A stretch of 64,000 nt of DNA from Flavobacteriaceae bacterium UBA7302 (GCA_002471825.1 DKQS01000006.1:186001-250000), one strand, 5' to 3'. Positions 7,766-17,151 are shown, counted from the stretch's first letter. Made by a program: numbers and translations. The notes: generated by a model not told the origin, from the sequence alone.

Positions 7766-9949
7766 CTAGTTTGCTACCTCATTAATGAACTTGATTCGCA
7801 TCAAACGCAATTCTTCGTCGTCATAATCCCCGTCGAATTCGTCCAGAGCATCCTGAATCTTGTCGGTCTCAGCTTCCATGAAATAATCATAGATTTCCTC
7901 CACTTGATCCTCATCCAGAATATCTTCAATGGCATAGTTGATATCCAATTTGGTTCCCGAAAAAATAATCTGTTCCATGGCTTTGATCAATTCACCCATT
8001 TCAAGTCCTTTGGATTTCGCGATATCTTCAAGGGGAATCTTCTTATCGGTATTTTGAATGATGAAGAGCTTTAATCCGGAGTTGGTTCCTGTTGATTTTA
8101 CAATCAAGTCGTCGGGTCTCACAATGTCGTTTTCCTCAACATACTTTTCAATCATGCTAACAAATTCCTTTCCGAATTTTCGAGCCTTACCTTCACCAAC
8201 TCCATGAACCTTGGCCAATTCCTCAATGGTAATTGGATATTTCAATGCCATGTCATCAATAGATGGATCTTGAAAAACAGCAAAAGGCGGAACTCCCTGC
8301 TTATCGGCAACTTTTTTTCTTAAGTCTTTGAGTAATTTTACGAGGTTTTCATCTGCAACCGCCGCATTGGATTTGGCGTTTGTTATGATATTATTGTCAT
8401 CATGGCTATCATACACATGATCTTCGGTCATCATAAAACTCACTGGGTTTGCAATGAACTCCTTGCCCTTTGGGGTGAGTTTCAAAACTCCATATTGCTC
8501 TATTTCCTTCTTGATCAAATGCACAACCAATATTTGACGCACAAGGGCCATCCAATAATTGGCATCCTTTTCCTTACCAATTCCGAAAAATGGTTGTAAA
8601 TGTGTCTTATGAGAGGTCAACAAGGCATTTTCTCTACCAATCAAGGTATTCACAATCTCTTTGGCCTTGTATTTCTGAAGGGTTTTTTCAATGACCATCA
8701 GTAGTTTTGCTACATCGTCTTTCGCCTCGTGTTTATTCTTTGGATTTCTAGTATTGTCATCCATATCAGCCCCAACACCATTCACTTCATCGAACTCTTC
8801 ACCAAAATAATGAAGCAAATATTTACGACGATTCATGGAGGTTTCTGCGTATCCGACAACATCCTGTAAAAGTGCGTGACCAATTTCCTGTTCGGCAACA
8901 GGTTTGCTCGCCATGAATTTTTCGAGCTTTTCAATGTCTTTATAAGAATAGAAAGCGAGACAATGCCCTTCTCCATCATCGCGACCTGCTCTACCGGTTT
9001 CTTGGTAATAGCTCTCCAGACTCTTCGGAATATCATGATGAATAACAAAACGTACATCAGGTTTATCAATACCCATTCCGAATGCAATGGTTGCAACTAC
9101 CACGTCACAGTCTTCCATCAAAAACATGTCTTGATGTTTCACTCTGGTTTTGGCATCCAATCCGGCGTGATAAGGAACTGCTTTGATTCCATTTACTTGC
9201 AGGATTTGCGCGATCTCTTCTACCTTTTTTCGACTCAAGCAATACACAATTCCAGATTTACCTGGTCTTTGCTTGATAAAGCGAATGATGTCTTTCTCAA
9301 CTTCTTTGGTTTTTGGACGCACCTCATAAAACAAATTAGGGCGATTAAACGAGGCTTTGAATTTGTTAGCGTCCGTAATCCCCAATGTTTTTAAAATGTC
9401 ATCTTGAACTTTCTGAGTCGCCGTTGCTGTCAAACAAATGACAGGAACATTATCAATGGCTTTTATAATGTGTTTGAGGTTTCGATACTCCGGACGAAAA
9501 TCATGTCCCCATTCAGAAATACAATGGGCTTCATCAATAGCTACGAATGAAATTTTCTGTTCTTTTAAGAAGCTTACATATTCTTCCTTAATTAGTGATT
9601 CAGGGGCTACGTAAAGGAGTTTTGTGATTCCATTGCTGATATCACTTTTCACCTTGGCTACCTCTGTTTTATTTAAGGAAGAATTTAAAACATGGGCAAT
9701 ACCATTATTCTCAGAAATCCCTCGAATGGCATCAACTTGATTCTTCATTAAAGCAATTAAAGGAGAAACTACAATGGCAGTTCCTTCTTTCATTAAAGCA
9801 GGTAACTGATAACAAAGCGATTTACCACCACCCGTTGGCATGATTACAAAAGTGTTTTGACCAGTGACGATGCTGTGAATTACGTCCTTTTGCAGTCCTT
9901 TGAAAGAAGTAAAGCCAAAATATTTCTTTAATGGTTGGTATAAATCCAT
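7766..9949 (-). CDS. recQ: ATP-dependent DNA helicase RecQ
   Basis: RecQ unwinds DNA 3' to 5' in recombination and fork repair. Walker A (PTGGGKSLCYQLPAL), DEAH box followed by the RecQ aromatic loop (DEAHCISEWGHDFRPEY), TATAT and arginine-finger motif (GRAGRDD) are all present. A winged-helix region and an HRDC domain (about residues 535-610) follow, with extra C-terminal sequence. The zinc-binding subdomain has the expected helical start (NRRKYLLHYFGE) but contains no cysteines between it and the winged helix. The gene is divergent from the kdsD operon. Confidence 0.93.
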   Translation of the reverse strand: MDLYQPLKKYFGFTSFKGLQKDVIHSIVTGQNTFVIMPTGGGKSLCYQLPALMKEGTAIVVSPLIALMKNQVDAIRGISENNGIAHVLNSSLNKTEVAKVKSDISNGITKLLYVAPESLIKEEYVSFLKEQKISFVAIDEAHCISEWGHDFRPEYRNLKHIIKAIDNVPVICLTATATQKVQDDILKTLGITDANKFKASFNRPNLFYEVRPKTKEVEKDIIRFIKQRPGKSGIVYCLSRKKVEEIAQILQVNGIKAVPYHAGLDAKTRVKHQDMFLMEDCDVVVATIAFGMGIDKPDVRFVIHHDIPKSLESYYQETGRAGRDDGEGHCLAFYSYKDIEKLEKFMASKPVAEQEIGHALLQDVVGYAETSMNRRKYLLHYFGEEFDEVNGVGADMDDNTRNPKNKHEAKDDVAKLLMVIEKTLQKYKAKEIVNTLIGRENALLTSHKTHLQPFFGIGKEKDANYWMALVRQILVVHLIKKEIEQYGVLKLTPKGKEFIANPVSFMMTEDHVYDSHDDNNIITNAKSNAAVADENLVKLLKDLRKKVADKQGVPPFAVFQDPSIDDMALKYPITIEELAKVHGVGEGKARKFGKEFVSMIEKYVEENDIVRPDDLIVKSTGTNSGLKLFIIQNTDKKIPLEDIAKSKGLEMGELIKAMEQIIFSGTKLDINYAIEDILDEDQVEEIYDYFMEAETDKIQDALDEFDGDYDDEELRLMRIKFINEVAN

Positions 9950-9993
9950 TGATTGAAGTGATCCTTAATTAGTAGTCGAAATCTTTAAACCGA

Positions 9994-10035
9994 TTGTAAT
10001 CAAATTGGCTAGATGCTATTTTTGTACTAATTTTG
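9994..10035 (+). promoter_or_regulatory. Two overlapping promoters for the kdsD operon
   Basis: Two complete promoters are staggered by 11 bases. The first is TTG 9994-9996, 20 bases, TATTTTTG 10017-10024. The second is TTG 10005-10007, 20 bases, TAATTTTG 10028-10035. Both match TTG-N19-21-TAnnTTTG and read towards kdsD. Confidence 0.65.
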
Positions 10036-10088
10036 TTTTTTCATTTTCTAAGATAAAACTTTTTTTTATTCTGTTAAAATAACGACTG

Positions 10089-11060
10089 TTGAAAAATCGC
10101 AATCTAATCCTTACAAAAGCCAAAGAAACCATTTTAGCAGAAAGCAAAGCCATCGCTAATTTATCAAACCTTGTCGACGACGAATTTGTCAATGCCGTTG
10201 AATGTATTTTAAATGCAGACGGACGTGTAGTCGTAACAGGTATTGGGAAGAGTGCCAACATTGCTACAAAAATTGTGGCTACCTTAAATTCGACGGGAAC
10301 TCCTTCCATTTTTATGCATGCGGCAGATGCCATTCATGGAGATTTAGGAATTATTCAGGATAATGATGTTGTGATCTGTATTTCTAAAAGTGGAAATACA
10401 CCAGAGATTAAGGTCCTGGTTCCGCTTATCAAAAATAGTGGGAATCACATCATTGCCATCACTGGGAATACAGAATCGTATCTTGGAAAAAATGCAGATT
10501 TCACATTGAATAGTTACGTGGAAAAAGAAGCTTGTCCTAACAACCTCGCTCCCACCACTAGTACTACAGCTCAATTGGTCATGGGAGATGCCTTGGCCAT
10601 CTGTTTATTGGAAATAAAGGGATTCTCATCCAACGATTTTGCCAAATACCATCCAGGTGGTGCCTTAGGAAAACGCTTGTATCTCCGAGTTTCAGATTTG
10701 ATTAGTAAAAATGAAGTTCCAAAAGTACAGCTCCGTGCATCTGTGGCAGATACCATTGTTGAAATTTCTGAAAAGCGATTGGGAGCTACGGCAGTCCTAA
10801 ATGATAGCGATAAGATTGTTGGAATTGTTACCGATGGTGATATCCGTAGAATGTTGCGCAAATCATTGGCAATTGATTCCCTTACTGCGGTGGATATCAT
10901 GAGTAAGGATCCAAAAACAATTACGACTTCAGCCATGGCAATCGATGCATTGGATGTCATGGAGAATAATAACATCACCCAAGTTTTGGTTGTGGATGAA
11001 CAAAACACCTATGTTGGTGTGGTTCATTTACACGATATTTTAAAAGAAGGTATTTTTTAA
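10089..11060 (+). CDS. kdsD: Arabinose-5-phosphate isomerase (KpsF/GutQ family)
   Basis: Converts ribulose 5-phosphate to arabinose 5-phosphate, the first step of Kdo synthesis for lipopolysaccharide. The N-terminal SIS domain contains ISKSGNTPEIK and a following GNTESYLG. Two CBS domains fill the C-terminal half (about residues 200-323). The length of 323 residues is normal. The start is TTG at 10089 (MKNRNLILT after initiation). It is followed by tatC with overlapping TAATG. A Kdo-8-phosphate phosphatase (kdsC) lies elsewhere in this window at 40686. Confidence 0.92.
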   Translation: MKNRNLILTKAKETILAESKAIANLSNLVDDEFVNAVECILNADGRVVVTGIGKSANIATKIVATLNSTGTPSIFMHAADAIHGDLGIIQDNDVVICISKSGNTPEIKVLVPLIKNSGNHIIAITGNTESYLGKNADFTLNSYVEKEACPNNLAPTTSTTAQLVMGDALAICLLEIKGFSSNDFAKYHPGGALGKRLYLRVSDLISKNEVPKVQLRASVADTIVEISEKRLGATAVLNDSDKIVGIVTDGDIRRMLRKSLAIDSLTAVDIMSKDPKTITTSAMAIDALDVMENNNITQVLVVDEQNTYVGVVHLHDILKEGIF

Positions 11061-11872
11061 TGAGCAGCAATGACAAAGAAATGTCCTTCCTTGGACATTT
11101 GGAAGAACTTCGGTGGCATCTAATTCGCAGTGCATCAGCAATTTTTATTTTAGCGATTGTCCTATTCATGTTCCAAAAACAAGTTTATGAGGACTTTCTA
11201 TTGGCGCACCGGAAACCAGATTTTATCACCTATCAGTTGTTCTGTGATTTCTTCCAATTATTTGGGGTTGAAAGTGGATTTTGCAATGTAGAATTCAAAG
11301 ACAATTTGTTAAGTCTAAAGCCAACTCAGCAATTAATGAATTCCATTTGGACGTCCATGATTTTGGGTGTGGTGGTTAGTTTTCCCTATTTGCTTTGGGA
11401 ATTATGGCGCTTTATTGCTCCTGGACTGACTGAAAAGGAAATCAAAAAATCAAGAGGATTCATCTTTATTGCCTCTTTCCTATTCTTCTGCGGAATATTA
11501 TTCAGTTTCTATGTAATTGCACCGATTTCCATTCACTTCTTATACAACTATCAAATTACAGATTTAATTCAAAATAACTTCACTATGGATTCTCATATTG
11601 GACTCGTTACCAATATGTTATTGGGTGTTTCTATTTTGTTTGAATTGCCTGTATTGGTGTATTTTTTAACCACGATAGGTTTGATAACACCCGAATTTTT
11701 AAAGCGATACCGAAAGCATGCACTGGTATTGGTTTTGATTGTAGCAGCCATCATTACTCCGCCAGACATCGCTAGTCAAATTATAGTAGCCATTCCGATT
11801 CTTATCCTATACGAAGCAAGTATCAAAGTATCTCGAATGGTAATTAAAAGACAATTAAAGAATGAGCAATAA
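11060..11872 (+). CDS. tatC: Twin-arginine translocase subunit TatC
   Basis: TatC recognises twin-arginine signal peptides and forms the core of the Tat exporter in the inner membrane. The N-terminus has the conserved FLGHLEELRWHLIRS, and six hydrophobic segments follow. A conserved FEXP-type stretch (FELPVLVYFL) and the late loop with ITPPD are present. Its 270 residues include a long first periplasmic loop, as in other Bacteroidota. It starts one base inside the kdsD stop (TAATG) and overlaps the next gene by 11 bases. Confidence 0.95.
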   Translation: MSSNDKEMSFLGHLEELRWHLIRSASAIFILAIVLFMFQKQVYEDFLLAHRKPDFITYQLFCDFFQLFGVESGFCNVEFKDNLLSLKPTQQLMNSIWTSMILGVVVSFPYLLWELWRFIAPGLTEKEIKKSRGFIFIASFLFFCGILFSFYVIAPISIHFLYNYQITDLIQNNFTMDSHIGLVTNMLLGVSILFELPVLVYFLTTIGLITPEFLKRYRKHALVLVLIVAAIITPPDIASQIIVAIPILILYEASIKVSRMVIKRQLKNEQ

Positions 11873-12206
11873 AGTACAAGAATTCAATGAGTACCGTTCA
11901 AAGATGAACGAGAAAATATTGGCCGACAATAACAAAGTAATCAAGCGTATTTTCAACTTGGATACCAATGCTTACGCAGAGGGTCATCTATCTACAAAAA
12001 CCAAGGAATTATTGGGATTGGTAGCTTCTGCCGTATTGCGCTGTGATGATTGCATTGCTTATCATTTAGATACCTGTTACAAGAGAGGGGTTACCAAAGA
12101 AGAAATGATGGAAACCATGTCTATCGCTACCCTGGTAGGCGGAACTATAGTGATTCCACATCTAAGGAGAGCTCTGGAATTCTGGGAAGCCCTAGAAAAT
12201 GAATAA
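11862..12206 (+). CDS. Carboxymuconolactone decarboxylase-family (AhpD-like) protein
   Basis: A 114-residue, all-helical protein of the CMD/AhpD family. The redox motif CDDCIAYH has the CxxC and nearby histidine expected of AhpD-like disulfide enzymes. The rest of the family consensus follows (GVTKEEMMETMSIA, then VGGTIVIPH). It probably acts in thiol-based peroxide or redox defence; a decarboxylase role is unlikely given the CxxC. It overlaps tatC by 11 bases and precedes lptB by about 60 bases in the same direction. Confidence 0.85.
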   Translation: MSNKVQEFNEYRSKMNEKILADNNKVIKRIFNLDTNAYAEGHLSTKTKELLGLVASAVLRCDDCIAYHLDTCYKRGVTKEEMMETMSIATLVGGTIVIPHLRRALEFWEALENE

Positions 12207-12267
12207 AGATTTATCATTTTATTAATAATTCTTTTCCCTAATTTTAGATCGAATTTGAACCACGCAA

Positions 12268-13011
12268 ATGATTTTACGAGCAGAAAATATTGAGAAAATT
12301 TACGGAAGCCGAAAGGTGGTAAAAGGAATTTCTCTTCAAGTTGAACAAGGAGAAATTGTAGGTCTTTTAGGACCCAATGGTGCTGGTAAAACAACTTCAT
12401 TTTACATGATTGTCGGAATGATCAAACCAAATAATGGTAGAATCTTCCTAGATAATGAAGAGATTACGACAGATCCCATGTACCGAAGAGCACAGAAAGG
12501 AATTGGGTACCTGGCTCAAGAGGCCTCCGTTTTTAGAAAGCTCTCAGTAGAAGACAATATTTTATCTGTGTTGCAATTCACCAATCTATCAAAGAAAGAA
12601 CAGCACATGAAATTGGAGTCCTTAATCGAGGAGTTTAATATTGGGCACGTTCGTAAAAACCGAGGTGATTTGTTATCGGGTGGTGAACGAAGAAGAACAG
12701 AAATTGCTAGGTGTTTGGCTTCTGACCCTAAATTCATACTTCTTGATGAACCTTTTGCCGGGGTAGATCCTATTGCCGTAGAAGACATTCAGTATATTGT
12801 GGCCCATTTGAAAGACAAGAATATTGGTATTTTAATCACCGATCACGATGTTCAGGCAACTCTTGCCATTACTGATAAAACATTCCTTATGTACAACGGC
12901 GGTATTTTGAAAGAAGGTACTCCAGAAGAACTAGCTGCCGACCCACTAGTACGTAAGGTATATCTCGGAAAAGACTTTGAGTTGAAGAAGAAAAAGATCT
13001 TCCAAAAATAA
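12268..13011 (+). CDS. lptB: LPS export ABC transporter ATP-binding protein LptB
   Basis: The ATPase that powers LptFG extraction of lipopolysaccharide from the inner membrane. Walker A (GPNGAGKTTSFYMI), signature LSGGERRRTEIAR, Walker B with LLDEPFAGVDP and switch histidine (ITDHDV) are all present. The length of 247 residues and the AGVDPIAVEDIQ wording are typical of LptB. It closes the kdsD-tatC run, linking Kdo synthesis to LPS export. A -7-like TAATTTTA lies in the 61-base gap before it, so it may also have its own promoter. Confidence 0.95.
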   Translation: MILRAENIEKIYGSRKVVKGISLQVEQGEIVGLLGPNGAGKTTSFYMIVGMIKPNNGRIFLDNEEITTDPMYRRAQKGIGYLAQEASVFRKLSVEDNILSVLQFTNLSKKEQHMKLESLIEEFNIGHVRKNRGDLLSGGERRRTEIARCLASDPKFILLDEPFAGVDPIAVEDIQYIVAHLKDKNIGILITDHDVQATLAITDKTFLMYNGGILKEGTPEELAADPLVRKVYLGKDFELKKKKIFQK

Positions 13012-13024
13012 TTACACGCTTTTA

Positions 13025-13768
13025 TTAATCGTTCTTAGCGAAAAGTGACAACCCAATATATAGCACTATAATAATGGGAATGGCGGTATATCTTAACCAG
13101 ATTAAAAGTACCACCGAACTCAAAATCAATAAATACTTCATAAAATTATCTCTGATAGAAAAATTAGAGAATTTCAACGCCATTAATTTTAAGGGGATGT
13201 TCATCAACAAACTGAATACCAAAGTAACCCCAATTAAGAAATAATTGTTTTTTAAAAGACTCAAAACGGTTTCATTGTGAGAGTAGATCTGAATCAAGGG
13301 CAAGGATATTACAAACAGACACATTGCTGGCGTAGGTAATCCTGAGAAGCTTTTTGATTGATGAGTATCTAAATTAAAAGTCGCCAATCGATAACAGGCT
13401 CCCAAACTCAATAACAATCCCACATAAGGTAAAAATCCAGCGTCATATTCTATTCGGCCCAAAGACACAGTAACATCCTCATCAGAAAGCGTCGGAAGTA
13501 TGTTTAAATACAATAAGTAATACATGACCAATCCCGGAACAACCCCACTCGTTACCATATCTGCTAGCGAGTCTAATTGTTTTCCAAAATCACCTTGTAC
13601 ACCAAAAATTCGTGCTAAAAAACCATCAAAAAAGTCAAACCCAATTGCAATTACCACAAAAAGGGCAGCTTTTTCAAAATTGTTAAGAACCACATAATTT
13701 ACAGCTAGAATTCCACAAAATAAATTGGCCAGCGTAAATAAATTCGGAATGATTCTCAGTAAGTTCAT
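13025..13768 (-). CDS. pssA: CDP-alcohol phosphatidyltransferase (probable phosphatidylserine synthase)
   Basis: An integral membrane enzyme of 247 residues carrying the CDP-alcohol phosphotransferase signature DG-x2-AR-x8-G-x3-D-x3-D, read here as DGFLARIFGVQGDFGKQLDS. The start LRIIPNLFTLANLFCGILA matches type II phosphatidylserine synthases of Gram-negative bacteria, which condense CDP-diacylglycerol with serine. That assignment rests on family resemblance. It converges on lptB with 13 bases between the two stops. Confidence 0.85.
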   Translation of the reverse strand: MNLLRIIPNLFTLANLFCGILAVNYVVLNNFEKAALFVVIAIGFDFFDGFLARIFGVQGDFGKQLDSLADMVTSGVVPGLVMYYLLYLNILPTLSDEDVTVSLGRIEYDAGFLPYVGLLLSLGACYRLATFNLDTHQSKSFSGLPTPAMCLFVISLPLIQIYSHNETVLSLLKNNYFLIGVTLVFSLLMNIPLKLMALKFSNFSIRDNFMKYLLILSSVVLLIWLRYTAIPIIIVLYIGLSLFAKND

Positions 13769-13852
13769 CTAACGGGTTTGGTACGAAGATAGCAAATCGA
13801 TATTTGATTTCTAAAAAACTCTATATTTACCTTCAATTTTCAAATAGCCAAA

Positions 13853-14836
13853 ATGCCTGTTTTAACTGCAGACTTCTTACCTACCATACCGTTTCGAAAT
13901 GGACATTTCAATACCATGTATCGTCCGTTGTTTATGAAAGACACTATCAGCTATGAAAGAAAACGAATCGAGACTTGGGATGGCGATTTTTTTGATCTTG
14001 ATTTTTCAATTGTTGGTTCAAAAACACTGGTATTATTGATTCATGGCCTTGAAGGAAGTGCGGAATCTAATTACATGGTTTCTTGTTCAAAGTTTTTCAA
14101 TGAATTAAAAGTAGATACCGTCTGCTTTAACCTAAGAGGTTGCAGTGGTGAAGACAATCGATTGTTGACTACTTACCACAGTGGTAAAACCGAAGATGTA
14201 GAATTTGTCGTAAAACACTTGATTGAAAATTATGACTATGATAACATCCTGATCATTGGCTTCAGCCTAGGTGGAAATATGACGTTGAAATACTTTGGTG
14301 AACAAGGCGATAATTTACCTAGTGAAGTTAAAGGAGGCATCGCGGTTTCGGTACCGATTGATTTAGTAACTGCACAGGCTGAAATGAACAAGATTAAAAA
14401 TAAAATTTACATGGAGGTTTTTCTAAAATCGATCAAAAACAAGGTTTTGGAAAAATCTCATAAGTTTCCTGATTTTCCATTGGATAAAGACAAACTATTT
14501 AAGGCTACAAAATTCAAACACATCGAATACTTGTATACAGCCCCAGTATTTGGCTTTAAAAGTCCAGAAGATTATTGGGTTCGTGCGAGTTCCAAACCTT
14601 TTTTGTCAGCCATAAAAAGGCCAATTCTATTGATTAATTCAAAGGATGATTCTTTCCTTTCCAAAGAATGTTATCCATTTGATGAAGCCCATGACTCAGA
14701 TTACTTCTTTTTCGAATCTCCAAATTACGGGGGTCATGTTGGATTCATGTCCTCCTTTAAGCCCCAAGAAAACCTTTGGCTTGAAAATCGATGTGCTCGC
14801 TTTTTCCGAGAGAAAGTGAACCTGAAATTCGACTAA
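13853..14836 (+). CDS. YheT-family alpha/beta hydrolase
   Basis: A 327-residue alpha/beta hydrolase of the YheT/ABHD1-3 type. Visible elements are the oxyanion motif LLIHGLEGSAESNYM, the nucleophile elbow GFSLGGNM with serine, the acid near SKDDSFL and the histidine in YGGHVGF. Relatives are carboxylesterases or phospholipase-like enzymes, and the bacterial function is unsettled. A -7-like TATATTTA (about 13822-13829) precedes the ATG. It is divergent from the phosphatidyltransferase gene and precedes an outer-membrane protein gene in the same direction. Confidence 0.85.
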   Translation: MPVLTADFLPTIPFRNGHFNTMYRPLFMKDTISYERKRIETWDGDFFDLDFSIVGSKTLVLLIHGLEGSAESNYMVSCSKFFNELKVDTVCFNLRGCSGEDNRLLTTYHSGKTEDVEFVVKHLIENYDYDNILIIGFSLGGNMTLKYFGEQGDNLPSEVKGGIAVSVPIDLVTAQAEMNKIKNKIYMEVFLKSIKNKVLEKSHKFPDFPLDKDKLFKATKFKHIEYLYTAPVFGFKSPEDYWVRASSKPFLSAIKRPILLINSKDDSFLSKECYPFDEAHDSDYFFFESPNYGGHVGFMSSFKPQENLWLENRCARFFREKVNLKFD

Positions 14837-14890
14837 ACAATATCAGTTAAAAATGATAGTTATTTTAGTAGTATTTAAGATATTTGTTTC

Positions 14891-15970
14891 ATGTTCCATT
14901 TTCTGAAAATCAGAGTACTTTTCTTACTTCTTCTTACTTCAGCTTGTTTGAATGCTCAGGTTTTTCGAAACTATTCCAACGAATTTTTAAGTATTGGCGT
15001 AGATGCAGCTGCACTAGGCATGAGCAAAGCGGTGGTAGCAACTACCAATAATGTGAATGCCATTTACTGGAATCCAGCCGGATTGGTAGGTATTGAAGAT
15101 TATCAAGGATCTTTAATGCATGCCTCCTACTTTGCTGGAATTGCCAATTACAATTATGCTGGATTTGCCATGCCCATTGATAGAGAAAGTGCTTTGGGTG
15201 TTTCCGTTATTCGATTTGGTGTCGATGATATTCTAAATACCACAGAACTTATCGACAATCAGGGAAATATCGATTTTAATAGAATTAGTTTGTTTTCTGC
15301 GGCCGATTATGCTTTGAATGTAGCTTATGCACGAAATCTCATCTTTAAGGATGTGAAATTTGGAGTCAATGCCAAAGTTATTCGCAGAATTATTGGAGAT
15401 TTTGCATCCTCTTGGGGATTTGGATTTGATATGGGAATTCAATTTGAACGAAATAATTGGCATTTCGGATTAATGGTTCGTGATATCACCACCACCTTTA
15501 ATTCTTGGAGTATCAACGAAACGGAGTTTGATAAGATTAAAAATGCAATTCCCGGTCAAAACCAAGAATTACCAGAAACTACCGAGGTTACAAAACCAAA
15601 GATGCAACTAGGTGTGGCTAAAAAATGGCGTGTAGGTAGATTCTTTAATTTACTATCAGAGGTAGATTTAAACGTGCGTTTTGCCAAAACCAATGATGTT
15701 TTTTCAACATCAGCCTTTAGTGTAGATCCCGCAGTGGGATTGCAACTCGATTATGACGATATCGCCTACTTACGATTTGGCGTTGGAAACTTTCAATACC
15801 AAACCCAATTCGATTTTTCTTCCGAATTATCGGTACAACCCAATTTCGGAGTCGGCTTCAAATACAGAGGGATTCAAGTCGACTATGCATTAACCAATAT
15901 TGGAAGTGTTGGCAACGCCTTGTTTTCAAATATATTCTCCATAACCCTTGATTACAGCTTTTATCGATGA
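14891..15970 (+). CDS. PorV/PorQ-family outer-membrane beta-barrel protein
   Basis: A 359-residue exported protein. A signal peptide ends near CLNAQVF, and the family hallmark NNVNAIYWNPAGL follows at about residue 55. Alternating beta-strand sequence continues to a final aromatic residue (LDYSFYR). PorV and PorQ belong to the type IX secretion system as shuttle or barrel components; many paralogues exist and this one cannot be assigned to a specific role. It overlaps the next gene by four bases (ATGA). Confidence 0.82.
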   Translation: MFHFLKIRVLFLLLLTSACLNAQVFRNYSNEFLSIGVDAAALGMSKAVVATTNNVNAIYWNPAGLVGIEDYQGSLMHASYFAGIANYNYAGFAMPIDRESALGVSVIRFGVDDILNTTELIDNQGNIDFNRISLFSAADYALNVAYARNLIFKDVKFGVNAKVIRRIIGDFASSWGFGFDMGIQFERNNWHFGLMVRDITTTFNSWSINETEFDKIKNAIPGQNQELPETTEVTKPKMQLGVAKKWRVGRFFNLLSEVDLNVRFAKTNDVFSTSAFSVDPAVGLQLDYDDIAYLRFGVGNFQYQTQFDFSSELSVQPNFGVGFKYRGIQVDYALTNIGSVGNALFSNIFSITLDYSFYR

Positions 15971-17151
15971 AAAAGTTTATAGTACCATTTCTTATTGTTT
16001 TTTTCTTCTTTTCTGGGCATAAAACTACGGGACAAGTACAATTATCGGTATACTCAGAAATTAGTATCATCACCACAGATTCTGGGGATAACCTTTATGA
16101 AACTTTTGGTCATTCTGCACTGCGATTGAAAGATCCTGTATTGAACTTGGATTTGGTGTATAATTATGGAGTTTTTGATTTTAATGCTCCTAATTTTTAT
16201 GGGAATTTTGTTCAGGGGCGACTATTATACAAGCTTACCCGATATAATTTTTCTTATTTCCTCAATAGCTATACCAAGCAAAAGCGCTGGATCAAGCAAC
16301 AAACCCTCAATCTAACGCAACAGGAACGTCAGGCCTTTTTTATGTTTTTGGAAAGAAATGCACAGCCACAAAATGCGGCTTATTTATATGATCCTTTTTT
16401 TGACAATTGTGCTTCCAAATTGATTGATATTACTCAAGAAATTTTGAAGGATCAAATTACCTTCCATGTTGAGGATATGGAGAAAGACTTGTCACTTCGT
16501 ACGTTGATGAACCGAGAAATTCATTGGAATACTTGGGGTAGCTTCGGAATTAATTTGGCGTTGGGCAAGAAGTTGGATCAAAAACGACAACCACTTGAAT
16601 ATCGTTATCTTCCTGATTATACACATGATTTGTTCCAATCGGCAACAATCACTCGAAATGGAACTCAAGAACCATTGGTAAAGAAAGAGACTGTGCTGGC
16701 CAGCTTCCCTCCTCTTGAAAAATCTGGCGACCTGATTAGTCCTCTACTAGTGTTCGGATTGATTTTTATCGTCGTTCTTTTCCTAACAATCAAAGCCAAA
16801 AAATACACATCCGTATTAAAAATTATTGACTTTTCATTATTACTGATCACAGGTATCGTCGGTTTGGTCATCCTGTACCTCTGGATGTTTACTGATCATT
16901 CTACAACTCCAAAGAATTTCAATATCCTTTGGGCTTTTCCATTAAACTTGATCGTAGCCTTTTTATTCACAAAAGAAAAACACCAAAAATGGCTACCCAG
17001 TTACTTCAGAGCCTTAAAGAATGCCATGGTCATCCAAATTTTCTTTTGGGTAATGGGTTGGCAAGTTTTTTCATGGGCGCTTATTCCAATACTTTTAACG
17101 CTTTCCCTTCGATACAGTTACCTCCAAAAGACAATTTTCTATCCAAATTGA
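15967..17151 (+). CDS. Lnb/DUF4105-family membrane protein (possible lipoprotein N-acyltransferase)
   Basis: A 394-residue protein. It has a signal peptide, a periplasmic DUF4105 domain (about residues 25-230) and five C-terminal hydrophobic helices (from about 255). The domain has DSGDNLYETFGHSALRL with a conserved histidine and FFDNCASKLID with a conserved cysteine, a pairing typical of papain-like or NlpC-like folds. From memory, this architecture matches Lnb, a lipoprotein N-acyltransferase of Bacteroides. The identification as Lnb is an inference from family and topology. It is translationally coupled to the PorV/PorQ-like gene. Confidence 0.75.
   Translation: MKKFIVPFLIVFFFFSGHKTTGQVQLSVYSEISIITTDSGDNLYETFGHSALRLKDPVLNLDLVYNYGVFDFNAPNFYGNFVQGRLLYKLTRYNFSYFLNSYTKQKRWIKQQTLNLTQQERQAFFMFLERNAQPQNAAYLYDPFFDNCASKLIDITQEILKDQITFHVEDMEKDLSLRTLMNREIHWNTWGSFGINLALGKKLDQKRQPLEYRYLPDYTHDLFQSATITRNGTQEPLVKKETVLASFPPLEKSGDLISPLLVFGLIFIVVLFLTIKAKKYTSVLKIIDFSLLLITGIVGLVILYLWMFTDHSTTPKNFNILWAFPLNLIVAFLFTKEKHQKWLPSYFRALKNAMVIQIFFWVMGWQVFSWALIPILLTLSLRYSYLQKTIFYPN

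Noticed and set aside
8876..9394. A 172-codon plus-strand frame inside recQ
   Set aside because: It is the antisense shadow of a strongly conserved helicase gene and has no family motif.
10571..11008. A 145-codon minus-strand frame opposite kdsD
   Set aside because: Antisense to conserved SIS/CBS sequence; composition is typical of a shadow frame.
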